Below are positions 1-5,812 of a DNA stretch of 5,845 nucleotides, piece by piece; the stretch's first letter is position 1, and every line of letters starts with the position of its first letter. Below the pieces are notes generated by a model. That model did not search any database and was not told the DNA's origin. It saw only the letters and a program-made list of their open reading frames with translations. The translations under genes were made by a program, and so were the position numbers. The DNA lies in contig JAIFLS010000035.1 of NCBI GenBank assembly GCA_020048935.1, forward strand, positions 1 through 5,845, in the 5' to 3' direction. The DNA is from a bacterium. Its GTDB lineage: Bacteria > Verrucomicrobiota > Kiritimatiellia > UBA8416.

Positions 1-154
1 CGACGGCATCGCGCCCCGTGACCAGACTGGTCGGTAGCGCCTCGCCTGCCACCACCAGATCCTCGCGCTCCACCACCGCCACCGGTTCATCCGCACGGGC
101 AAGCCCGTTCGTCATCGCGACTGCCATCAAAACTGCTAATATGGGCCTTCTCAT
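1..154 (-). CDS. Exported protein, N-terminal fragment (possible TonB-dependent receptor)
   Basis: Only the first 51 codons are in the window; the gene runs off the left edge. The start ATG (154-152) is preceded by AAAGGTG about 9 bases upstream, a good Shine-Dalgarno match. The N-terminus is a classic Sec signal peptide: two arginines at residues 2-3, a hydrophobic stretch, then a likely cleavage after LARA, leaving a mature end beginning DEPVAVVERED. The mature start continues with LVVAGEALPTSLVTGRDAV, which resembles the region just before and into the plug domain of TonB-dependent outer-membrane receptors (a 'vvV.g.rlpts' type stretch). That family guess rests on about 30 residues and is weak; another periplasmic or outer-membrane protein is possible. 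Secretion is well supported, function is not. It lies downstream of the lipoprotein operon on the same strand, but a 213-base spacer with its own promoter candidate suggests independent transcription. Confidence 0.6.
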   Translation of the reverse strand, partial: MRRPILAVLMAVAMTNGLARADEPVAVVEREDLVVAGEALPTSLVTGRDAV

Positions 155-191
155 ATTACGCAACACCTTTCTCTCGACCTCATCCTCATCA

Positions 192-220
192 ATAATAAAT
201 CAACATGACCATATTGGTAA
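192..220 (-). promoter_or_regulatory. Candidate sigma-70 promoter for the leftmost gene
   Basis: On the minus strand, TTACCA (220-215) and TATTAT (197-192) are separated by exactly 17 bases. These match the -35 and -10 consensus at 4 of 6 and 5 of 6 positions. Transcription would begin near 185, giving a leader of about 30 bases before the ATG at 154 that includes the Shine-Dalgarno site. The surrounding AT-rich composition fits a promoter but also raises the chance of an accidental match. Confidence 0.4.
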
Positions 221-241
221 TCTTTTTTCCGCCTATATCAA

Positions 242-298
242 CTCGATTATTCGAGATCCTCTTCTGCTAATCCATGCGCTGCCGGGGTCACCGACCCC
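242..298. repeat. Two short inverted repeats in the AT-rich spacer
   Basis: The spacer 155-367 contains no gene. It holds two perfect short palindromes: CTCGA-TTAT-TCGAG (242-255) and GGGGTC-ACC-GACCCC (284-298). Neither is followed by a run of T on either strand, so neither is a standard intrinsic terminator. The second resembles the GGGGTC/GACCCC palindromes often seen in gammaproteobacterial intergenic DNA. They could be operators for the leftmost gene, or mark the 3' end of the lipoprotein operon transcript. Their function cannot be told from this sequence. A 7-base direct repeat CAGCTAC (298-304, 323-329) lies beside the second palindrome. Confidence 0.35.
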
Positions 299-367
299 AG
301 CTACAAAAGCATTCGCAAACTTCAGCTACCCCGTTATTTTTTTGCACGGAGCCCCGGGCGGGCTTGC

Positions 368-1376
368 CTATTGCACAACCAACTGGTCGAAATAGGTAAA
401 CAACTTGTACACCAACTGCCGATCCAGCGCAACGGTCATGCTGCGGATGCAGCGGTTGTCGGCCTCGTTGAGCGAGACGTGCCCTTCACGTCCCTGCTCG
501 CTCAAGGCAAGCACGGTTTTACCATACGCATCCAGCATGTCCAGCTTCATCAGGTAGCGCACGAAAAACAGACCAGGCCTGTTGAGATCGGTCTGCTCCA
601 GCGAGACCGTCCCGCGCATCGGACGACACGACAAAACCGAGTCCGGTCAGCAGCGAGGTCACCGCCTGCGTCACCTTGCCCTCCGTGTCCCCCTCGATCT
701 CGACGCTGAATCCGATCGCGCCCGCCGCCGTCGCCAGCCGCTGCTGCAGGTCGTCATGCACGTACTGCATCATCACCTGCGCCTTGGCGGCAGGATAGAG
801 TACATCAAGTTGCGCAAGAAGCTGCTGGCTGTCCGTGCTGACGGCGACCGCCGCCGAGAGCGCGGCATAGGTCATCGCGGGTGACTGGGCGACGCTGCGC
901 GCGACAAAGCGCCCCGTCCGCTCATCGTTCTCCTTCAGCCGTGTCACGTAGATGGTGACCGTTTCGGCACGGTTGAGCGCGGCCAGGGCGTATACCCGCC
1001 CAGTCTTCGGATCCGTGTAGCGTTCGGGATACTGCACGTTCTGAAGGGACATCGAGGTGCTCATGTCGACATGGCGGTCGAGCTGCGACTGCTCCTGGTA
1101 GAGGTTCTGCTTGCCGATCAGTTCGTAGTAACGCTCGGTCAGGCGCTCGTCGACCGTGATATGCGTGCTGAAGACCTTCGCCAGGTTGCCGGCCGCGACG
1201 GCCTCGGCCGCCTGCAGCGTATCGCCCTCGCCCACTGCCGTCAGGTAATACTTGACCGGGTACTTCACCTGCGGATTTTCCATCCACGCCGGCCGCGCCG
1301 CCTTTACCGGCCCTGTCACCGCGCATCCCAGGACCAACCCGGCACCGACCAGCACCAACCCGCGCCATGCCTGCAT
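368..1376 (-). CDS. LPP20-family lipoprotein, frameshifted near its C-terminus
   Basis: Third gene of the lipoprotein operon. ATG at 1376 is preceded by AGGAGG five bases upstream, 16 bases after the COG3014 stop. The N-terminus is a lipoprotein signal: a hydrophobic stretch ending VLGC, with the lipidated cysteine at residue 18. The mature part has the hallmark order of LPP20-like lipoproteins: RPAWMENP (residues 28-35), then a YLTAVGEGDTLQAAEAVA stretch near residues 44-61, followed by a mixed alpha/beta body. The main frame runs to 519, but after about residue 250 it becomes atypical (poor composition, ends AGHAGCVW). A second frame, open from 647 to the TAG at 370-368, carries the plausible C-terminus, including RGTVSLEQTDLNRPGLFFVR and the end LFTYFDQLVVQ. 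Joining the two by skipping one base near 611-613 gives about 335 residues. The lesion must lie between 519 and 647. It may be a sequencing error, a real mutation or (less likely) programmed +1 frameshifting. Predicted place: outer membrane, periplasmic face. The biochemical role of the family is unclear; relatives include flagellar FlgP-type proteins. Confidence 0.75.
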
Positions 1377-1392
1377 AACCGCCTCCTTTTGC

Positions 1393-2805
1393 CTAGTTCA
1401 GATAATACGACTGCAGCAGGTTCAGTTTCCCGGGACGCACCTGCACTGTTCCGAGTTCATCCTGGTAAAGCCGGTTGCCGGCCTTGTCGAAATACACCAC
1501 CGTCGCCCGGTGCTCGCCGACCGGCACATCGATCTCGCTGACCGCCGCCACGGCGGGGAAGAACTGCCCGACCCGCAGATCCGCGTTCTCCGTCGCCGCC
1601 ACGGCCATGTCCACCAGGAAATCGGGGACGAGCTCGCCATCCTCGTGCTTCTTGAGTTCCTCCATCGCCTTGACCTTGATAATGGTCTTGCCGATGACGC
1701 GGCTGATGCTCTTGAGGAAGATCAGCGGCTCCTTGATCCGGAAGGTCTCGTACGCCACCGACTCGATGCTTTCCAGCGGCTGAAGATCCGTCACCGCATA
1801 CCCGTTCAGGTAAAGCACTGCCTTTCCCACCTGGCTCACGCGCATTTTCATGTAGGGCAGTTGGAATTTCAGCGTTGTACCTGCCGGCAGCACGTTGCCA
1901 ATGCTCCAGGGAATCACTTCCAGCGCGGTCATCTCGGTGTTGCCCGCGCTTTGCTGCTGCGTGGTCATGATCGTGACCGAATCCGGCTGCGTGTGGATGT
2001 AAAGCGTATTGGCCAGCTTGTCGGGGCTGCGGCCATAGAAGCCGAGCACATTGAGCTTGGCGTAGGCATCTGGCGAAGGGGCCAGCGCCACGGCGAACGA
2101 CGGCAGCGGGAAGGGGTAGACCTCGCGTGCCGAGCCCCAGGCTTCGCTGATCTTCAGCAGATCGATTCGCGCATCGTCGCGCTGTCCTTCGGTGCGGTAC
2201 ATCAGCATGCTCATGTAGCGGGCCAGCGCGGAATTATGGAAGCGGGTTCTCTCCGGACGGAAGGATTTCGACGTGCCGGAGGATGGCGTCGTCTTGTTGT
2301 ACTCTGTCGCCATCCTGGCGTACTTGTCCTCGAGCAGGTTGAGCTTGTCGTTGATACGGCGCACCTCGACAAACGCGGAATCGAACGTGCCCTGCTGCAG
2401 GAAGTTGATCGCCTTGAAGACATTGAGATAGATGTTCTCGTAGTCCTCGCCGGGATATTCCAGCGCGTTGTCGTTGAGCATGATCGCGGTGGCCGCCATG
2501 CTGACGCTGCGCGTGTAGGCCTCCTCGATGGCCTGCTCGGCCTGCGTGAGCAACTCGTTGCTCTCCGCCCAGCGTGCATTGTAATGACAGAGCATCCCCG
2601 CATCCAGGTAGTAGAGGATGCGGTCCTTCTCCTTGTAGGCCGTTGTCTTGGCGGCCAGGACCTGCTCCAGCGCGGCTGCGAAATCGCGACCGGCAAGCCG
2701 GTTCTCGATCCCGAGCAGATGCTGCGTGCTGGTGCGCGTGCTGGCGCAGCCGGTCGCCACAACCGCCAGCGCCGCCGCCGTCAAACCTGTACAGAAGCAC
2801 CGCAT
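1393..2805 (-). CDS. COG3014-family TPR-like lipoprotein
   Basis: Intact 470-residue gene, middle of the operon. ATG at 2805 has GGGAGG four bases upstream; the previous gene stops 38 bases before. The signal sequence ends VATGC, giving a lipidated cysteine at residue 20. Residues about 25-200 are helical and repeat-like: FAAALEQVLAAK, then ILYYLDAGMLCHYNARWAES, then ELLTQAEQAIEEAY, then VFKAINFLQQGTFDSAFVEV. They read as tetratricopeptide-like helical pairs. After a less ordered stretch near 165-185 the second half is richer in beta strand, with SVTIMTTQQQ, VIPWSIGNVLPAGT and KAVLYLNGYAV. This layout and the length match the uncharacterised COG3014 lipoproteins, which are often found next to LpoB-like genes. 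Likely anchored in the outer membrane, facing the periplasm, perhaps as a scaffold for the neighbouring lipoproteins; that role is inferred from context. No catalytic residues are recognisable. Confidence 0.85.
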   Translation of the reverse strand: MRCFCTGLTAAALAVVATGCASTRTSTQHLLGIENRLAGRDFAAALEQVLAAKTTAYKEKDRILYYLDAGMLCHYNARWAESNELLTQAEQAIEEAYTRSVSMAATAIMLNDNALEYPGEDYENIYLNVFKAINFLQQGTFDSAFVEVRRINDKLNLLEDKYARMATEYNKTTPSSGTSKSFRPERTRFHNSALARYMSMLMYRTEGQRDDARIDLLKISEAWGSAREVYPFPLPSFAVALAPSPDAYAKLNVLGFYGRSPDKLANTLYIHTQPDSVTIMTTQQQSAGNTEMTALEVIPWSIGNVLPAGTTLKFQLPYMKMRVSQVGKAVLYLNGYAVTDLQPLESIESVAYETFRIKEPLIFLKSISRVIGKTIIKVKAMEELKKHEDGELVPDFLVDMAVAATENADLRVGQFFPAVAAVSEIDVPVGEHRATVVYFDKAGNRLYQDELGTVQVRPGKLNLLQSYYLN

Positions 2806-2843
2806 TCAACCTCCCGGCTCCCGTCCGTGACCGGCAGGCGGTC

Positions 2844-3455
2844 TCAAAGACGGGCGCGCGCCTGCTTCACGACCTTCTTGATCTTCTTCGACCCGATCCA
2901 GACCTTCTCGTTGTTCTCGACGTGGATCAGCTCCATATCGATCTGGTAGAACTTGACCTGCTGGCCGTCGACCGCGTCGATCAGGGTCTTGATTCCGCCC
3001 TTGAGCATGTAGTCGGCACCGGTTTCCGCCGCGAGCCGCTTGGCGCTCTCCTCGGTGGAGAACGACTGCTGGTCGAGGCGCTCGTCACGGACCTCGCCGC
3101 GCTCGGCACTGCTGGCGACAAAACGGACCGCGCCGCTGTTGATCAGCTCACGCTCGATATCCTTCACGAACGTGCCCATCTCGATATGCTCGGAACTGAG
3201 ATTGCGCACCGTGCCCACGATCACGACTGGTTTGCGCCCGGCCGACGCCGTGAATTCGGAAAGCCATGGACGGCGCAACACGTCGCCGAGCATCTCCTCC
3301 GCCACCAGGCGAGAATCCGTGTCGTTCCAGCGCCCGCTCAGGTCGCGGACCTCGTCCACCGCGACACGCTGCACCGTCGGCGTGCCCGTGCAACCCGCGA
3401 GCACCATCAGGCCAAGTACCGCCGCCATTACCCGAACCGTCATTGCTATGCGCAT
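2844..3455 (-). CDS. lpoB: LpoB-like penicillin-binding-protein activator lipoprotein
   Basis: First gene of the operon, 203 residues and intact. ATG at 3455 has AGGAGG seven bases upstream; the internal ATG at residue 5 has no comparable site. A textbook lipobox LAGC places the lipidated cysteine at residue 22. The rest matches the LpoB domain family (Pfam LpoB, PF13036): DLSGRWNDTDSRLVAEEM near residues 38-55, then PVVIVGTVRNLSSEHIEMGTF near 76-96, then FSTEESAKRLAAETGADYML near 131-150 and a C-terminal YQIDMELIHVENNEKVWIG block before a lysine-rich end. In Escherichia coli LpoB reaches from the outer membrane to activate the peptidoglycan synthase PBP1B. This protein lacks the long proline/glutamine-rich linker of the E. 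coli protein, so whether it spans the periplasm or activates the same partner is unknown. The symbol denotes family membership, not proven orthology. The lysines in KKIKKVVKQ at the end are notable. Confidence 0.9.
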   Translation of the reverse strand: MRIAMTVRVMAAVLGLMVLAGCTGTPTVQRVAVDEVRDLSGRWNDTDSRLVAEEMLGDVLRRPWLSEFTASAGRKPVVIVGTVRNLSSEHIEMGTFVKDIERELINSGAVRFVASSAERGEVRDERLDQQSFSTEESAKRLAAETGADYMLKGGIKTLIDAVDGQQVKFYQIDMELIHVENNEKVWIGSKKIKKVVKQARARL

Positions 3456-3508
3456 CCTGCTTCCTCCTGGTTACCTGATTGCCACAACCACGGGACACTG
3501 ACTGCCTG

Positions 3509-3537
3509 AATATCGAACACTATGACGTGCAAATCAA
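3509..3537 (-). promoter_or_regulatory. Candidate promoter of the lipoprotein operon
   Basis: On the minus strand TTGATT (3537-3532) and GATATT (3514-3509) are separated by 17 bases, each matching consensus at 4 of 6 positions. Transcription would start near 3502, giving a leader of about 47 bases to the ATG at 3455. It is the best-placed sigma-70-like pair upstream of the operon, but the match is moderate. Confidence 0.4.
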
Positions 3538-3554
3538 GGCTATAATTTCAGCTA

Positions 3555-3592
3555 TCCGAGCCCTGTACGACCGGGTTCTCGAGGGCTCCGGA
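3555..3592. repeat. Long inverted repeat between divergent promoters
   Basis: GAGCCCT (3558-3564) pairs perfectly with AGGGCTC (3582-3588). The stem extends by TCC (3555-3557) with GGA (3590-3592) across a single bulged base, giving ten pairs around a 17-base loop. No T-run follows on either strand, so it is unlikely to be a standard terminator. It lies upstream of both the lipoprotein-operon promoter and the tRNA promoter candidates, a position suiting a protein-binding site or a boundary structure. Function unknown. Confidence 0.4.
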
Positions 3593-3599
3593 TTTGTGC

Positions 3600-3628
3600 T
3601 TGAATCGGGGCATCGATGGTGCTAGGTT
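3600..3628 (+). promoter_or_regulatory. Candidate promoter for tRNA-Ala
   Basis: TTGAAT (3600-3605) and TAGGTT (3623-3628) are separated by 17 bases. Transcription would begin around 3635, about 10 bases before the mature tRNA 5' end, a common arrangement. The -35 is good (4 of 6) and the -10 poor (3 of 6), so the call is tentative. Confidence 0.4.
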
Positions 3629-3645
3629 ACACGCATTGTTTCCGG

Positions 3646-3722
3646 GGGGGTATAGCTCAGTTTGGTAGAGCGTCGCGTTCGCAATGCGAAGGTCAGGGGT
3701 TCGACCCCCCTTACCTCCACCA
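3646..3722 (+). tRNA. tRNA-Ala (anticodon CGC)
   Basis: The full cloverleaf can be folded by eye. The acceptor stem is GGGGGTA (3646-3652) with TACCTCC (3712-3718), including the G3:U70 wobble pair that identifies alanine tRNAs. The D stem is GCTC/GAGC (3655-3658, 3668-3671). The anticodon stem TCGCG/TGCGA encloses the loop TTCGCAA (3678-3684), giving anticodon CGC at 3680-3682, which reads codon GCG. The variable region is AGGTC. The T stem AGGGG/CCCCT encloses the loop TTCGACC (3700-3706). The discriminator A (3719) and CCA (3720-3722) are encoded, so no CCA addition is needed. Length is 77 bases. The GCG-specific isoacceptor suits a GC-rich genome in which GCG is frequent. Confidence 0.97.
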
Positions 3723-3724
3723 TG

Positions 3725-3742
3725 TTCCGCCGACAGGCGGAA
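3725..3742 (+). terminator. Hairpin just after tRNA-Ala, possible weak terminator
   Basis: TTCCGCC (3725-3731) pairs perfectly with GGCGGAA (3736-3742) around the loop GACA, starting two bases after the tRNA CCA end. A second smaller hairpin, GCCGC-ACA-GCGGC, follows at 3757-3769. There is no T-run after either, so they are not classical intrinsic terminators. The first could instead serve 3'-end processing or protection of the tRNA transcript. The 124 bases between the tRNA and the next gene show no convincing promoter, so read-through into that gene is possible. Confidence 0.4.
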
Positions 3743-3846
3743 AATGCCACGCCGTAGCCGCACAGCGGCGAAGGCGGGCCGTTATTCAGTTTCGTCTTCC
3801 GCACGAAGGCCTCCGTGGCCGGTTCCATAATTGCAAGGAGCATCGC

Positions 3847-4893
3847 ATGGACGCAAAAGTTCTCGTCACCGGTGGCAGCGGCTTTCTCGGTATCAACCTG
3901 ATCCGACATCTGCTGGGCAAGGGCATTACCCGCATCATCTCGCTGGACCTGGTGGAGTTCGACTATCCGGAGCGCGACCGTATCGAGGCGGTGATCGGGG
4001 ATATCCGCGACAAGGCCACCACCGCGCGCTGCATGCAGGGTGTGACCTGGGTCGTCCATACCGCGGCGGCCCTGCCGTTGTATTCCGCGACGGAGATCAT
4101 GACAACCGAGGTGGACGGCACGCGCAACCTGCTCGAGGCCGCCGCGGCTTCCGGCTCGGTGGAACGGTTCACGCATATCTCGTCCACCGCCGTCTACGGG
4201 ATTCCCGACCATCACCCGCTACTGGAGGATGACAAGCTCGATGGGGTCGGCCCCTACGGCATCGCCAAGATCGAGGCCGAGAAGGTCGCTATGGAACATC
4301 GCGCCAAGGGCATGTGCGTGCCGATCATCCGCCCGAAATCGTTTGTCGGTCCCGAACGTCTCGGTGTGTTCGCGCTCTTCTACGACTGGGCCAGGGATGG
4401 CCGTAACTTCCCGATGATCGGCAACGGGCGTAACCGCTACCAGCTCCTGGATGTCGAGGACCTTTGCGGGGCGATCTGGCTGACGCTCACGCTCGACAAG
4501 GCGATCGTCAACGACACGTTCAACATCGGGGCCAGGGACTTCACGACCATGCGCGAGGATTACCAGGCCGTACTGGACCGCGCCGGCCACGGCAAACGGA
4601 TCGTCGGCACCCCGGCCACCCCGATCATCTGGACACTGCGCCTGCTGGAGTTCTTCAAGCTCTCGCCGCTCTACAAGTGGGTGTACGAGACGGCCTGCGA
4701 GGACTCTTTCGTGAGCATCGAGAAGGCGCAGCGGGTGCTCGGATACGCGCCACGCTATTCCAACAGGGACGCGCTGGTGCGCAACTACGACTGGTACCTG
4801 GCGCACCTGGCCGACTTCGAGAACCGCAGCGGCATCTCGCACCGCGTGCCGTGGAAGCAAGGCATCCTGCGCTTCTTCAAGCTGCTTTTCTAG
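3847..4893 (+). CDS. NAD(P)-dependent epimerase/dehydratase (extended SDR family)
   Basis: Intact 348-residue gene. The start is ATG 3847 because AAGGAG sits six bases upstream and the protein then opens directly with the beta strand and dinucleotide-binding loop KVLVTGGSGFLG (residues 4-15). The in-frame open region further upstream crosses the tRNA and is not coding. An acidic residue at D34 ends the second strand and suggests preference for NAD(H). GDIRD (51-55) and VVHTAA (69-74) are typical Rossmann positions. The catalytic set is present: ISSTAVYG (111-118) supplies Ser/Thr, and Y137-x-x-x-K141 (YGIAK) the Tyr and Lys. IIRPKSFVGPER and the QLLDVEDLC region are typical of the substrate domain of nucleotide-sugar epimerases, reductases and 3-beta-hydroxysteroid-dehydrogenase-like relatives. 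The substrate cannot be read from sequence; a nucleotide sugar or lipid-linked substrate is plausible. The C-terminus WKQGILRFFKLLF is basic and amphipathic, and might touch the membrane. It stands alone between a tRNA and a convergent gene, so context gives no pathway. Confidence 0.88.
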   Translation: MDAKVLVTGGSGFLGINLIRHLLGKGITRIISLDLVEFDYPERDRIEAVIGDIRDKATTARCMQGVTWVVHTAAALPLYSATEIMTTEVDGTRNLLEAAAASGSVERFTHISSTAVYGIPDHHPLLEDDKLDGVGPYGIAKIEAEKVAMEHRAKGMCVPIIRPKSFVGPERLGVFALFYDWARDGRNFPMIGNGRNRYQLLDVEDLCGAIWLTLTLDKAIVNDTFNIGARDFTTMREDYQAVLDRAGHGKRIVGTPATPIIWTLRLLEFFKLSPLYKWVYETACEDSFVSIEKAQRVLGYAPRYSNRDALVRNYDWYLAHLADFENRSGISHRVPWKQGILRFFKLLF

Positions 4894-4898
4894 GAATC

Positions 4899-4940
4899 GT
4901 TCTTGGTTCCTGGTTCTTCGTTCTTGGTGCTGGGACGTTG
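4899..4940. repeat. Heptanucleotide tandem repeat (GTTCTTG) in convergent spacer
   Basis: Right after the epimerase stop, four near-identical 7-base units follow without gap: GTTCTTG (4899-4905), GTTCCTG (4906-4912), GTTCTTC (4913-4919) and GTTCTTG (4920-4926). Two decayed units, GTGCTGG and GACGTTG, run to 4940. The array fills almost all of the 49-base gap between the two convergent genes. It lies outside both coding regions, so the heptamer is not explained by protein repeats. Confidence 0.75.
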
Positions 4941-4961
4941 GGCTAGTTCAGGTGTCCCAGC
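4929..4961. repeat. Inverted repeat over the 3' end of the GTPase gene
   Basis: GCTGGGAC (4929-4936) pairs perfectly with GTCCCAGC (4954-4961) around a 17-base loop. The loop contains the GTPase stop codon (4945-4943) and one arm encodes its last residues. No T-run follows on either strand. Position at the meeting point of two convergent genes suggests a weak or Rho-assisted transcript end for one or both, but this is inference. Confidence 0.4.
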
Positions 4962-5811
4962 CAGGCGATGAACTCGCGGGTACGCGGGGCCGGATTTCCG
5001 GCATGGATCAGCACGATCACCGGTTCGCGGCTGGATGCGGACGGGCAGGCCGAGAATCCCGCCTTGGAATAGTCCACATAAACGCTGCCGCCGGTGGCGG
5101 GGAGATAGCCTTTCAACCGGTAGATGTCCGGCTCTACTTCCTGTAATCGCTGCCGAATCTGTTCGGGGGATATGTTATCCGCCGGGGTTAGCGTCACGGT
5201 GTCATAGAGCGGATCGCGGCAAAGAGCCAGTGCAGACACTTCCGCAACCGGTGGTGCCGAGGCAGTGCCGAACAGTTCGACATCCGCCTCGCCGCGGACG
5301 CAGGGCCGGATTTCAATGACGGGGTTGATGGCGCGCAACGACTCGACAGTAGCGCGTATCGCCTCCCCGGCATACAGGTCGGTCTTGTTGATCAGGGCCA
5401 GGTCCGAGGCCTCGATCTGCGCGGTGATGTTCGGCAGAGTCCGGCACAGCTTGTGGAAGCTGCCGGGATCCACCACGCTGATGATCCTGGCCAGGCGGTA
5501 CTGCGCATCGAGCCGGGTCTCGCGCAGCATCGAGGCCATCACCTTCGGGTTCGCCATGCCGCTGGCCTCGATGACCAGTCCTTCGGGTGTGCCGAATTGC
5601 AGAAGATACTGCCACCGGGCACGGACACCACATCCGGATTCGATTCCGAGACGATCGCCCCATCGATATCGCGCGGGGAGAACTCGTTGACCAGGTAGAC
5701 CAGGCGCCGCTGGAGATGACGCCGGGTAATCGCCTTGAGGAACGTGGTCTTGCCAGCCCCCAGGAACCCGGTGACCAGGCAGATCGGGATCAGGTTATGC
5801 AACTGACTCAC
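4943..5811 (-). pseudogene. COG0523 (CobW/YjiA-like) GTPase, disrupted
   Basis: COG0523 proteins are G3E-family GTPases, many of them metal chaperones or insertases. The first 71 codons carry the Walker A motif GFLGAGKT (residues 15-22), NEFSPRDIDG (42-51) and VPGGSIFC (64-71). The reading frame then changes. The remainder continues in another frame with FGTPEGLVIEASGMANP (Walker B/ExxG region), INKTDLY (NKxD guanine-specificity motif, 5389-5378) and a CobW C-terminal-like domain ending AWLGHLN. The switch is at about 5599-5596. The junction is equivalent to loss of one base, or of any length that is 1 modulo 3. Relatives have about 20 or more residues between the cysteine motif and VIEASG, whereas here only about eight fit, so a deletion of roughly 50 bases is likely in addition to the frame change. 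The start is GTG (5811-5809), one base after the upstream stop, with a poor Shine-Dalgarno site; TTG at 5802-5800, behind AGGGTGA, is an alternative. The usual CxCC metal motif is replaced by GGSIFC. Unless it is a sequence error, no functional protein is expected. Confidence 0.85.
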
Positions 5812-5812
5812 C

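Noticed and set aside
155..367. Cobalamin or other riboswitch upstream of the possible TonB-dependent receptor
   Set aside because: No conserved riboswitch core such as a cobalamin-type box was recognised, and the likely transcript start leaves a leader of only about 30 bases.
1252..2949. Long 565-codon plus-strand open frame
   Set aside because: It is antisense to the COG3014 lipoprotein gene, is rich in His/Arg/Gln typical of GC-rich shadow frames, and lacks recognisable domains.
2574..3509. 311-codon plus-strand open frame opposite the LpoB-like gene
   Set aside because: Antisense shadow; the minus strand has a recognisable family, lipobox and ribosome site.
3548..3763. Minus-strand open frame antisense to the tRNA, reading GGRTPDLRIANATLYQTELY in part
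   Set aside because: This is the well-known false protein produced by translating the complement of a tRNA gene; it has no other support.
3616..3846. Upstream extension of the epimerase frame
   Set aside because: It reads through the tRNA and lacks a ribosome site; ATG 3847 has AAGGAG six bases upstream and begins at the Rossmann strand.
3700..3850. tRNA-linked integration site (attachment site) for a mobile element
   Set aside because: No integrase gene is present and no repeat of the tRNA 3' end is seen downstream within the window.
3622..4215. Minus-strand open frame containing VEVRGVEPLTFALRTRRS
   Set aside because: Another typical tRNA-antisense translation, continuing antisense through the epimerase gene.
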